A stretch of 64,000 nt of DNA from Stenopsyche tienmushanensis (lineage: Eukaryota; Arthropoda; Insecta; Trichoptera; Stenopsychidae): contig WACJ01000006.1 of the NCBI GenBank assembly GCA_008973525.1, positions 248,001-312,000 on the forward strand. The letters are read 5' to 3'. Below the pieces are notes generated by a model. The model was given only the letters and a program-made list of their open reading frames with translations. It searched no databases and was not told the DNA's origin. The stretch's first letter is position 1, and each line of letters begins with the position of its first letter. The translations under genes were made by a program, and so were the position numbers. This document shows, piece by piece, positions 40,000 through 51,917 of the stretch.

Positions 40000-42900
40000 T
40001 TCTTCTTCGACAACACAAGTCAGGTTCTACTGATTTATTCCATGTATAAATAGTTTAAATTAATTTATATTGGTAGATATAATCATAAAGATGTAACTTT
40101 CATCTTTATAAACAATCATAGCCGAGATCACTGTATACTTCAATCGTGAATATACGTTTATGTTTCGCGTGATTATCATATACATATTATAAAACCATTA
40201 ATTAACCAATTGTATTATATATATTGTCTACATAATAGCTCTAAGATCCTTCAACCGTTCTTTACAATTCCTAAAATCTTTTAGCAGTCATTCTCCACGT
40301 CTCGCATTATTGCGTCAACTCTTACGAGACGCAATAATGGAATTCTTTACTTTTGAGACAAGCTGAAAACTCAATTTAAGTATCGTCCTCAAACTTATAA
40401 AGGCACTTCACACCAATTTCATTCTTCGTCTAATTTCATAATATAACTTTACTCCACTAAAGTTAATGCCTTCGTTCGCACAGTGTTTGTCTTTATTACT
40501 TTGTTTTATGTAAATTAATCTTTAATCCTACTTTCTGACTTTATAATAATAATTCAACGCAACTCACTCGATAGCAAATCGATCGAGCTTAATTAGAATT
40601 AGAAGCGTTTTTGACAACAGCAACAAAATGTAATTTAAAAGTTGTCTTAATATGATAATACCATCATCATTTGAATCTATGATGAGTTTATTTCATTGAT
40701 TGTGTTACCGTATACTTCAAATGAAACAGAAATATTTACATATTACTGATGTGTGATCATCGAAATTCAAGAAATCATCATAGTTTTACCATAGGTAGTA
40801 CATTGCAAAATTTAAGGCCTGTTCAATATTCATTAATGGGAATGGTTTTCTTTGTGAACGTTCACCCAATAGGTCGTAAGGATGAACACATCGAAGGGCG
40901 CATTTAAGATATAATGAGAAAATCGTTTTAAGAAACATAAATTAAAAACTCTATGCATACTTCTCTATGCATAAATTTGGAAACAATGGATACATCTTGT
41001 AAAACGACACTCTTGTGTCTGTTATATGATCATATTTTCAAAAGTGGTCTGCCTACCTTTCATATATGTGATTTTGCTCGGCTTCAAATTTCATTGCAAA
41101 CATTAAATAAAGTTAAGCTAAACAGATGACATTTTGATCAAAAGATTATCGCTACTTAAAAATATATTCAAAACTAATATTGAAATTACTACAGTGTCAA
41201 ATGAAAACTCTTTTTATTTAGATTATTTTTCGAAAGACATTTTAATTCAGCATTTTTAAAGAAAACTGACTAATAACAAAAAAATATGCTTTTCTGATTT
41301 TTTAAATATTATTATTATAAAATTCATATCTGTAAGTATTAAACATAATTTAAAAACAGTGTATGAACTTGTACTATTATACTTTGAAAAAAAATATTAT
41401 GGTTAATCTAAATGTTATGGCATTTTATGTAAATATATGTACGTTTTTTATACATGACATTGAAAGATTGCCCGCGACAGGTGGCAGACGCACGCGAAGT
41501 GTCCCCACAGTTAATGTGTTAACATTCTTCCAATGATCATCTGATATGCCTTTCAACATTTGAAAACATAATCCGAAGCAAGTCATAGATTCATTTATTT
41601 ATTAAGCATCAAAAAATTTCATTCGTCGTATACTGAAAAATTATCCTCACACAAAGTTTGACAAGATCCGAAATTAACAAGGACGAATGGAAGAAAGGGC
41701 AGTTTAACCCTTTGTTTATTGAGCTAATTTTAAATCATCATAAACTAAATTTGTATGTCCGCCGCATATCATCCGTACTAATCCACTTATCCGTCAGGAC
41801 CGTCGCAGCGTGTACGAAGCTTGTACATAAATAAATAAACACTGTCGATAGCACACAATATTCACTCTCACTGTTTCTGAAAATGTAAGTTCTAATCAAT
41901 ACAAATATCACATCACTACATAATAAAATACGATACATAAAATAATTTCTGAGGAAATATAAAGCAGTCATTGAGTCTGTTCGGCGTTCATAAGGTGACT
42001 CAACCATTTCATGGCGCTTCCTCGGTGAAAAGATCTGTTTTATTGTAAGCATCGTTTCAGGATTTCAACGCTGTAGCCAATGTTCTTTCAAATATATTAA
42101 CCCATTAAGAAAATGTTTAGGTCCTTAAATTCAGCAGCGAGACACATTCGACGTAATAAATGTCTTTCAGGTGCCCTGTTTTAAAATCTTCATTCATGTA
42201 AATTGCCTTTATGCTAATGACTTTCATCCCAGCTTATTTTTTGAGGCAGACATCCTTGACAAACTGCTCGGTCTTTTTTCTGCGAATTTAAATATAGCAT
42301 TAGACGTGTCGTACATATTAAAGCTGCGATTCGTACCAACGAATGATATAACAGGCTTTGTGTTCTTTGTGAAAGAAACCGAGATGAAATCGATTACTGG
42401 GTCATTATTTAAAAATTGTAATTGTCCCGCTCGATTAGGAACGTCTGGTCATTTTAATTATGCGCCACTACTGCATAGTGGATTTAATTGCATACATATT
42501 TTTTTCTCGAAACACTTTAATCGACCAGTTCTATAAAATGAATCATTACCACTTAATTAATTCCTTGTCGGTACTTTCGATCGTTATAAATTACATTCTT
42601 ATATAAACAAATGACACAGCACACAAACAATATGAAGTTTTTTTCATTATTTTTGTTGCGTTTTTTGTTGACGACGCTTTAATTTAGGTTCTTGTGTGTG
42701 GTCTTCCGTAAACACAAATCTGCATCAACATTTCCGCCCTATTCGTGTTCTTTTTTAGAGGGAAAAGTTGGACTCAAATTTTACGAAGCAAAGTTTGAAA
42801 TGTAGAATTAAGGAGTTTTCCTTTCATTTTTGATTCGTGATTTTACCTTGGGAACATAAATGTGAAATGAAATGTTCCTCCAGGAGGAAAAGTTTCTTGA

Positions 42901-43139
42901 ACCGAATATGGTGATACATCCCTCGGGAGCTGCTCATTGCAACGAGCACTTTGGCGCAATGCCATATCACTGCGTCGCAAGTCGGGTGACCTTATTTTCA
43001 GAATGCTCCCGTGAAACTATTCCAACTCTTATCGCCAATATCGCCTCTAAAAATCATCTGAACGCTTTGATTATATTTAACAGTAACTGTCTAATCTATG
43101 TATACATATATGTTTTTCTAATTTTTATATTAACTTTTC
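40000..43139. other. Intergenic, no gene recognised
   Basis: AT-rich DNA. It holds a strong inverted repeat at 40305-40339, and TTAACCCTTT- or TTAACACATT-type boxes near 41510 and 41705 that look like termini of TTAA elements. Open frames at 41738-42052, 42171-42536 and 42872-43150 show no domain. Confidence 0.45.
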
Positions 43140-43412
43140 CCTACCGGTGATGTATTTACTACACCTCGACTCTAATAATGGGAATATCGATATAAAATAT
43201 AATAGATACGGGCTTCAGAATTTTTGTATCCCTCCGTAATATAATTAGGAATCACATCAAAGTATTATAGTATATAAGTATTCATCTGCAGCGACGGAAA
43301 TAAATCATTTGTTGGGAAATCGGGAATTTTGCGAGTTTTAGTCCGTGTTTCAGCAGAAAGAAATTTTATCAGTCACATTATTGGTGTTATACGAAAAATA
43401 GGGGCTCATGCG
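43140..43412 (-). repeat. Dispersed repeat family R, copy 3 (partial, inverted)
   Basis: The reverse complement of this stretch matches 10545-10800 of copy 2. It begins at the CTACCGGTGATGTATTTACTACACC module and runs through TTGCGAGTTTTAGTCCGTG to the ACGAAAAATAGGGGC segment. The part corresponding to 10800-11092 is absent, so the copy is truncated at the TTAACTTTTCCC-like end near 43130-43142, or this is a shorter natural form of the family. Confidence 0.85.
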
Positions 43413-44455
43413 GTCATCAACTCGAACTAGCATTTAAATATCTGATGACGATAGACCTGACATCTGAAAGTTTAACTTGAAATGGAAATGCTTAACTTGA
43501 GTTGAAAAAGGTTTAACTTGGCGTAAAAATATTGTATGCAGCAAATGTGTTTACATGTTCTTAACTGAGATTAGCTTTCAATGCCTTTCGTTTTTTTTTG
43601 TGCATATAGTTCTCATGCCCTGATTCAAAAATATGAACCGATAACAAATAAATTCATGATCTGAATAGGTATTTGGTTTCTCATGGCCACTCTATGTTCC
43701 CAATTATATATTGACTTATATTGCAATAAAAACGGTTATGTGATGAAATTACTGGATCAAGAATAGCTCCTTTATACAACAGAACTCCACTTAACGCTAT
43801 TTCAGTATTACGCGGTAGTATTGGGAATCTTTGTAATCGCACGCGGTATTGGTATTCCCCGTAAAGTCGTGCCGTAAAGGTACCCCTACACGTTTAAACC
43901 TTCTCAATATATTTTTATGAAAACTCGTAAATGTTCATATTTACTTATTATTCAATACAATATCGTATTCAAAAGAATCTTTTAACCGTCATAAAATTTA
44001 GGTATAATTAACTGAAATTGCTATCGTCGGATAAGCTATTAAGCTCTTTCAACTAAGATAAGACGACTTTCGTTTGTGTTGTCTTGAGAGTAGGCGTTTG
44101 TTTTGACAATTAAAATAATTGCATCATTCTTATCGTTGACCAATTTTGTTATTCCCCCTTGACTGCTCTGGAGTGGCGTCATCAGTCGAATATTACCACT
44201 CCTATGCAAAAACTACTCCTGGTGTAAACTGGAAGGCTCACGTGGTAACCCTGTTCTTTTATTTTTGCAACACATTAATAGGCAGCTGACAGAAAAGTGG
44301 ATTTACATTTGAGCGTAACGTGTATGTTCTCCGATGTGAAAGGGTTAATATTAGCTGAGGATGAATATAAAGTGCTGTGTGTGAATGTGTTATGGCGAGC
44401 ATACGCATGGCTGTTAGTAAAAATATGCTAACATGATATTTATGAACGTATGTAC

Positions 44456-44660
44456 GGAACTTGTGAGATGCAATTGGTATGACTAATCATTGCAACGCCC
44501 CTATATCTGTCATCTATATTTCAAAACAACAAAAAAACCATGTTGCTTATTTTGTCGATTATGGAATCGAAGGAGAAATAATTGATTTACATCATCTATT
44601 GGAGTAATAATTTTGCAAGAATATTTTGCTCCAATTACTATGACGCATCATGGTCAACTC
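44456..44660 (+). pseudogene. Possible Tudor-domain relic
   Basis: A plus-strand frame at about 44481-44607 reads ISVIYISKQQKNHVAYFVDY followed by GIEGEIIDLHHLLE and a stop. The YFVDYG-x(4)-I core with following hydrophobic/His positions is typical of the beta-2/beta-3 part of extended Tudor domains (germline piRNA proteins). In another frame LQEYFAPITMTHHGQL follows, like the start of the next strand, so a frameshift may have occurred. There are no splice sites at sensible places and no further Tudor sequence. It may be an old gene fragment or an unrecognised exon. The call rests on one motif. Confidence 0.33.
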
Positions 44661-45281
44661 AAACAGCCATAATATAGTCTTAGTATTAAATCTTCATGGC
44701 TTTGTTTGTGTCCCATCATAAATTTGTCGAATGGTCGCCACAATCGTAGACCATTACTGCTTATTAATTCTCGTTTATTCACCGATGAATAATAGTTTCA
44801 GATAGCAAATGCATTTTCATTCAGCCGCCATTAAAAGCATTCGTAACGTTCTATTTGGTGTAGACTACGATGAAAACTTGGCGTATATTTTTACAATAAA
44901 AAAGCCACATCCATTGTGAATTTACGATTTGAATAATTATTTTATCATTCCTTAAAAACGAATCAAATATTTAATCGAAAACCTCAATTGCACAACTTTG
45001 ATTCATCTGAATGACTCAGAGATGTCTAGAAATTGCGGGTCATGTCTGATAGCGAATGACTGTGCTCAATGAATGAAGCTTGAGACGCCGATGATTCATT
45101 GGCACACTTCCTTTTCCACCTTGACGATGATGAACTCGAAATGTGAACCTCAAATTGACCTTCTCCCACGCAAGAACTCCAAATGATTTATTTGAAATCA
45201 CGCCTCAATTTAGTTCTTTCTATTTTCGTATTTATGTAGTATTTCAATTTTTTAAATACATTTTAATGTATTCTTCTACAG

Positions 45282-46944
45282 GAATGGAAGCTCTCGAGAC
45301 GAGCATCAATTATTGGGAAGATGCTCTTTCAGCATTCACACCGCAAGCTTCAGGACAAGGAGTGCAATTAAATTCTCCTGAAGAGACTGAATTCTGCAAA
45401 GAACTTCAGCAGTTATTGGATGCAGCTTATTTACTTCAGGTTAATACTTATGATTTTTAAAATATGATTCATATCATAATCATTTTTTAGTAATCATTTG
45501 AATAACACACAAACCACAAAATTAATTCAATTCGTTCGAAATTAAAACCTGTTAAATGTCTCATTTTTATCGAAATATGATTCAAAAATTATTTACTTGA
45601 TAGATGAATAATTCCTTGATACAAATATTTATTACAGGAACAAAGCGAACTACTTTTCTTGGATCAGCGTTCAGTCTTATTTAGATGTGAGAGTGGCAGC
45701 GGAGCTGAAGGATCAGCTCTCGGACGTATTTCAATCCCTGCAGCAGTCCAAGATTGCAATCTATCATCGGCTGAATCTTTCGCTTCAGCCCAAGATGAGG
45801 TATTTATTACCCAAACAAAAATTCAAAAACATTGCAATTACATATTACCATTATTAATTAAACTATTTTTAGGTGGCCGATTTGAGAGAATTTGAAGAAT
45901 TCTCTGAATATTTTCCCGATATAGAAAAATTGGCACTCTATCAGTCGGCTTTAAAGCAATTTGAACACGGTATTCCAAGCAGGTACTTTTATTTTCATTT
46001 TAAACATTTGCGCATTGAATAAACATCAATCTAATTATATACTTGTTTTGAATAATGTTTAGGTCTCTGCGTACAGAAATAGTCGGATGTGGCTCGGATG
46101 TTGAATATCTTTGCAAATTGCATTGTATTCGGTTGGCTTTTCAATTGATATTTAAAGATCCCAACACTTGGTCGTGGTTCGCCGACAATGGAAGACAAAT
46201 TCTCACAGATCTACTTCTATTCGCAGATAAAGTAATTAATAAATATCATCATCGTGTAGGGCAATATATAACTACTATAATATACTTAAAATATTTTTAA
46301 TAACATTCTAGGATCCCAAAGAGTTTTTAGTTGCTTATGAAGAAATGTTGACATGGATTAGCGATAATGATAATTGGGAGTTTTTAAAAATGGAGCTCGA
46401 AACAAAGGGTGTTAAAGTGATAACATTCTACGACGTGGTTTTGGATTATATACTCTTGGATGCTTTTGAAGATTTGGCATCACCTCCGTCGTCGGTCACC
46501 GCCGTCGTTCAAAACCGTTGGCTGTCTAACGGCTTCAAAGAAACAGTAAATTATTCATTCATCATATTAAATAAAATTATTTCGGTGTTTATTCATATTT
46601 AACTTTTTATTTTTCAGGCTCTGACCACTGCCGTTTGGTCCGTACTCAAAGCAAAAAGACGGATGCTCAAATTCCCCGATGGTTTTATGTCTCATTTTTA
46701 CACCATTTCCGAGCAAATGTCTCCGTTGATGGCATGGGGTTTTCTAGGTCCAGATGAAAGCTTGCGCGATACATGCTCGTACTTTCGAGAACAAATCATG
46801 GCTTTTCTCGCTGATATATTTAATTTTCAACGAACCAGATATAATTGCATCGAAGATTTATCTGTAGATATTATGTTACACATAAAAGCGAGGGTGAACA
46901 ACATTAGCCAAAAACTGTGCCCTCAAAAAATGAACTCATTTTAA
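45282..46944 (+). CDS. Mitoguardin (MIGA/FAM73), C-terminal exons
   Basis: Mitoguardin sits in the outer mitochondrial membrane, promotes fusion and links mitochondria to ER and lipid droplets through VAP and lipid transfer. Exons: 45282-45439, 45638-45799, 45873-45982, 46063-46231, 46312-46545 and 46618-46944, all with GT-AG borders and matching phases, giving about 386 residues. Order of parts: GMEALETSINYWEDAL helix, an acidic serine-rich linker ending in a FFAT-like SFASAQDE, then the conserved C-terminal domain (LRTEIVGC, KLHCIRLAF, YEEMLTW, FYDVVLDYILLDAFEDL, NRWLSNGFKETAL, AVWSVLKAKRRML, SHFYTISEQMSP, WGFLGP) typical of FAM73A/B. The N-terminal ~200 residues with the membrane anchors are encoded upstream, starting with a split codon, and I could not find those exons. 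An AATAAA lies 33 bases after the stop. Confidence 0.95.
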
Positions 46945-46976
46945 ATGTATTTTTATGAGCGTAGGCAATTGTGCCA

Positions 46977-46982
46977 AATAAA
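46977..46982 (+). terminator. Poly(A) signal of Miga
   Basis: AATAAA 33 bases after the Miga stop codon, followed by a T-rich stretch. It implies a very short 3' UTR. Confidence 0.65.
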
Positions 46983-48590
46983 CCCTTTTTATTTGCATTA
47001 TTGACATTTTATTTTAGAGAAAATGTTCCAATATATGCAGTAACATTTACGATTCGTACTATAAACGTCCATCGATTTGCAAATTCTTAAATTATATTGA
47101 ATACAAATGATTATTTTACAATATAGTTATGATGGTCACAATATAAATTATTCAAGCAGAATTGCATATTCATAAATTGTATGAAAATAAATGCTTCATT
47201 TTAATTAATAAATGCTATTATGTAAGATTCATGTTGATAATATTTGCAATAGATGTGATAGCTGGATTACAAAATGTTTTAATGCGGTTTAAACATTTAT
47301 TATGATATTTATATTTATTATTTTTTAACATAAGGGAGTTAAAAATAAATTTAAAATGATGATATGGGTTTCTTCCTCCTGGATTATTCCTTGATTTTTA
47401 TAGATTTATTATTATCCTAGATATAACAATGCATTTTGTACAATTTGCCATTACTTTAATATCACTATTTCACACAAATGTACTGCAATCAAAAATTTCG
47501 TGATAAAGTAATCTTTGGTGTTTTATGGGGTTTTTTTGTGGTTGTTTAATAGTATTATTGAAAATAATTGAAACATCGCAATGTTTATCGAGCCTACTAC
47601 TTATAAATGCCAGTAGAAAATAGTACAAGCTTTAGTACAACTTAATAGGTATATTTTAAAATATTACAATGACAGCTATTTTATTGACGTTCTAAAGTTT
47701 CGACAATTCAATCAACCAATTATTATTAATTAGTAATTTGACTATTGTAAGATTTAGCCTATATCTATATTAACATGCCCATATGATCCCGTTTTAAAAT
47801 TATAAACATTCATTATAACGATAAAGGTGTATCGAGAGAGCACTTTTTTTCATCTTGTGCCTAACGTGACTGAATATTGATTAATATTAATGTCCTCATT
47901 TCCATACAGAATTGTTACATTCCAGTTCTTATTACGTGTGCACAGTTTGAACAATAATATTTGCATAATATTCAACGAATCTCAAATACACTTGTGTAAT
48001 TAATCGAATATGTTAGCTTAAAATTCGTTTTTGTTCTAAAAAAATCAGGATTTACGTTGTAGAGTTTTATCCATGATCTGTATTCATTAATCAGCAACGC
48101 TCTTTATCACATGTGATCTGTCACTATTTATATCCCTCTTAAAATAATTATTTAAGAACAAAATTTCCCATTTCGAGTTGTATTTTTAAATACCATTAAA
48201 ATTTATTAGATCTTAATCTTTTGTTATGTTTGTTGATTATATATTGTTTTATTTTTTTAAATGAAATATTTTTAGCAGCGGCTTTAGATGAAGTGTGATT
48301 TTAATTTTATTTATGTGTATTTTATCATGTAACTTTTTATAATGTATTTATTTATGTGAAATACAAATCTTCTAAAATACTGTGATTTTTTTAAATTTTA
48401 TGATCTTAAAGGCTTGATCAAAACTATATTTCAGAAGCAAATAAAGTAATCCTTTTCGAACTTAATTTTTATTTTAATCTACCAGTGCTGCAATCAGATC
48501 ACATCTTATAATAGAAATATATGTTGGAATGCATTTTGTTGACGAAACTTTAATATTGATTTCATCCTGTTTATATTTACATATTTTTTA
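46983..48590. other. AT-rich spacer between Miga and mxt
   Basis: Very AT-rich intergenic DNA without long frames or clear repeats. Nothing recognised. Confidence 0.6.
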
Positions 48591-48594
48591 AATC

Positions 48595-48990
48595 ATCATC
48601 ATCATAGTGCAGCCACAAACAGTCCACTTTAGAACTATGGGCCTTTTCAATATCCATTCACAGGAAGGGGTTACATCCATCTCGTCTGTATCATACATTC
48701 ACCTCTTCATTCGCTCGATATTGAAGGTAGCATTACCACTAAGTTTCTTTTTGAACGCTCACTCAGCTCCTGAATAAACGTATTGACGAACACTTTCGCG
48801 GCCGTCTCGATAGGGAGTGTGGGAGGTTTGTAAAGACTGAGTAGTTTTCTTCAGGAGACAATGGAAATCTATTCTAGACAACCTTTTTGATTCTACTGAA
48901 AAGGCCTTTCTGAAGTACAAAGAGTCCGCAAGGGTGGTGCCTTGGTCCCGGGCTAGGATGAAGACATATGTGTTGCTTAAATGCATCTTA
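48595..48990 (-). mobile_element. Possible non-LTR retrotransposon 3' tail
   Basis: A CATCATCATCAT run followed by AGTGCAGCCACAAACAGTCC and then ...CTATGGGCC. This resembles the familiar arthropod repeat ending with a trinucleotide tail, CAGCC...GTCCACT...ATAGGCC, usually assigned to RTE-type LINE 3' ends. The rest, to about 48990, is GC-richer than its flanks and has no readable reverse transcriptase. Family assignment is from memory of the pattern. Confidence 0.4.
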
Positions 48991-49674
48991 GGTTCATTTC
49001 TATATCAATTGAGGGTATCTTGAACAATATGGACAGTAACAGAAGATAATATTATTATCATTTCAATTTATTTCGGTTCTTGGTTTGTCGATAGATAGAT
49101 CAATACATAGATTTTAATGCATTTCGTATAAAATATATAACCTGAAGCCTTAAAAAATCTATTAATAATAATCTTCGCAATTAATCATGAAAGCATAATA
49201 TGAAAGATATTAAAATGGAATGGAAGGATGTGTTGAAAAACTATATTAGAGGGGAATATAAAAGTATTAATGTATCCTAATTTAAAAATTTTAATGGCAA
49301 ATTAATGAAAATCAGACTGGTTATCAATAACAAAAATATAAATATGTTTTTAAGATGAACAAGTTTTACAATTCTAAATTTTGTCAAATTATTTTGCTTG
49401 AGAAAAATGATTTGAAGCGTATTTTATCGTATTTAGATATTAGAGTATTGTTTCGTTTTTATTAAATAATATATAAGTTCAATGTCAATTTAAAATATTT
49501 TTATATCATCATCAAAATATAACTGCTCATTGAGATAAATAATACGACCGCTCAAAATAATTTTAAAGCACAGTATTTAAAATATATCCGTTTTCTAAAT
49601 ATGTTTGAAAGTTTGTGAACATGGTCGTAAAAAATGACATTTTGGGTTGTTTTATTTTTTATAATGTTGTGTCT

Positions 49675-49726
49675 GTCGCAGTTGGCACCAGTGCGAGACG
49701 GCGCGTGTCACGGCGCGCAGCGACAG
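49675..49726 (+). promoter_or_regulatory. Candidate mxt 5' non-coding exon and promoter
   Basis: A GC-rich island (GTGCGAGACGGCGCGTGTCA) in very AT-rich DNA ends at a good donor, CGACAG|GTAACG, at 49726/49727. The first mxt coding exon starts at an acceptor (51903-51904), so an upstream exon must exist, and this is the only good candidate in the spacer. About 65 bases on, a well-placed ATG (49794, context AGAGCCATGG) opens a 22-codon frame that ends at a stop without joining mxt. Transcription start is inferred. Confidence 0.45.
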
Positions 49727-50764
49727 GTAACGGTTGCTTTTTGTTACTTTATTTTGTTTTAGCCAATTGGCTTAATTAGTCCCAGTAAAGAGCCATGGAT
49801 CTGGCGGACGAAACGCCATACTTATTGCATACGTGTCAATCCCATTTCCGATGCACGGGTTGAGAATGGCTCAGCTACTTTCACCTACGACATCTCCTCC
49901 CAGGAGAATTTTTCAGATTCTGTTGATTTATACTATGACGAAGGTATGTGACCGCGCCTATGACGTCCGTGCGTTGCCTTTTATATCCGGCCATAATTTT
50001 CGACCAAATTCCATATATTTATTTACATTGCACGCCGAGTATACCACAGTAAATAAAGAGGTTACATTTTAAAACTCCACTTAGAATCCTATTTATTCTT
50101 TTAAAAATTATTCGAACTATGAGAGTCTATATATCATCACATATTAACCAATCAATTCATGCATACAATATGCAGGGCTGCCACATTAATAAATTCAGTT
50201 AAAAAATATTAAATAACCTATTTATGCCAAAAGTTAAAATAAGCATATAATCTTATTATTTGCATTCCACAATGTAATTATTAATTTTTACATCAATAAA
50301 AGATCCGATTGACTCGCTATAAATACATATATGAACAATACCGTAATTAGTTTTCAAATTTAAAAAGAAAACATTCTTTTGTTTCTGTGTTAAAAACTTT
50401 TTTTTATGATCTTTCATTTTAGCGTGTATGCAATCATATAATCTCATTACAAATATAAATAAACTTTATCTTAAAACAACAGCTTGTTGCAGTACTTTTC
50501 GTATTGTATTATTCTCGCTTTAACACTCGCTCTGACTCCAATAAGATTCTACTTGAATGCGATCTATTAAAATTAATATTAATTTAAAATATACGACAAG
50601 ATACACCTGTGTCCACTTGGAATTGGATCATTTAAATATTACGAAACAATATTTCTCCGTCGTTTATTAATTTTAACGTCATCAGTTACATTTAGGAGAT
50701 GACTTAATTAAATGTTAATTTATTTCATAGCTTAAAAGATGCAAAGCTTAAAATGAAATTGTAT
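49727..50764. other. Probable 5' intron of mxt
   Basis: If the GC-rich exon above is right, this is intron. It is AT-rich and contains no recognised exon; the frames at 49833-50072 and 50256-50447 show no domain. Confidence 0.4.
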
Positions 50765-51189
50765 TTATGGTTCTGCTTCTTGCAATTTTTTAATCTTGTA
50801 TTCGCACCAACTGTCCGAGTATATAAACGAACCGGGTTCAATATTTTCTAAAATTGCCGCTATCAATGTTTTTTCACTGCAATTGACCAAAAAGCGTTTG
50901 CGTGTCTCCGAGCATAGTCCACTGAAAATCCACTGCCGAGGGAGCATTCGGCTGGCATGATTTTTATGCTTGATGAACAAATTCTTGTCGATTTTGACGA
51001 TCAAACCAAAACGCAAACTTCTCGCGTGTAATTATTCCATTTGACGGTCATGTTTTTATTCAACTGCAATAATTTTACAGCTTCTTTTTTGCTACGTGGC
51101 AGTTTGAAAATGTTCGTTTTGACACAGTGAAAATGAATGAGAATTTTTAAATTTTTTCTATTCATCTTCAGAAATGCAAATTTATGCAT
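50765..51189 (-). pseudogene. Merlin (IS1595/ISXO2-like) transposase relic
   Basis: Two overlapping minus-strand frames, 51189-51001 and 51016-50765, together read like a Merlin-superfamily transposase, the eukaryotic relatives of IS1016/IS1595. The first carries the segment before the catalytic core (KNMTVKWNNYTREVC, comparable to the helix-turn-helix plus WYNFxREVC of the family). The second has KIDKNLFIKHKN (first Asp), QWIFSGLCSETRKRFLV, and IEPGSFIYSDSWCEY (second Asp), which match the ISXO2 DDE core closely. The frames differ by a shift near 51005-51016, and the N-terminal zinc region and the last catalytic segment are missing. It is inactive. Confidence 0.85.
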
Positions 51190-51917
51190 TAATCTTTATG
51201 CACTTTTTCTACTAATTCAGTAAAATCATCGTCAACATTCTTGCTTAACTTCGGCCATACATTCTTCCATACTCCGTAGGACGATCCACAATTTATGATA
51301 TAAAAGAGAATCGCAAGAGCATTCAAAAGTTCATCTCAACCACTGATTGTGGATCAGGCAAGAGATTTTACAAAGAGATAACAAAAAAGAAGACTTTGTA
51401 TCTAGCAAGGGGTAGTAAAAAACGCTTCAAAAATCATTACAGAACAAGTGGTCGGAGGCGATATATTCCAACGTCCTATAGTCTGACAAATCGAACAATC
51501 TGTTTCCAGATTGTAAAACGTTTGTCGGATTACCGTGGGTCGAATGTATTCTAGTTTTTCCAAAAATCTCCAATGAATTGTTTATCGTCTCCATTCTAAC
51601 GCATAATACTGAAACAGCGTTAAGCGGGATCTTACTGTACGTTGAATAAAATCATAAAATAATATTAACAGTTCATTGCCTATATTCTATACATTTCCTT
51701 TCTTCCTTCAAGGTTATTACCTCAATTAGGGCATAGATATGGTTCAAATAATATCTATGGCTTCATAACAAAGTAAACACTAATCCTATTTTTAGTCTTT
51801 GATTTACTTTGTGTATTCGTATAACTTAACATAAAATAGCATTTCTTTACTATAAAAATTGTAAATTCAGTCATTCAAATTTGTTTATTTTTTGTATTCA
51901 CTAGCTGGAGCATAATC

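Noticed and set aside
42171..42536. 121-residue frame before Miga, considered as a missing N-terminal exon
   Set aside because: It lacks the membrane segment followed by a basic cluster expected of mitoguardin, and there is no convincing donor in the needed phase.
51320..51480. Possible Tigger/pogo-like fragment next to Merlin
   Set aside because: Pieces such as QPLIVDQARDF and KKRFKNHYRTSG look like a CENP-B-type DNA-binding domain, but they lie in different frames and no catalytic part follows.
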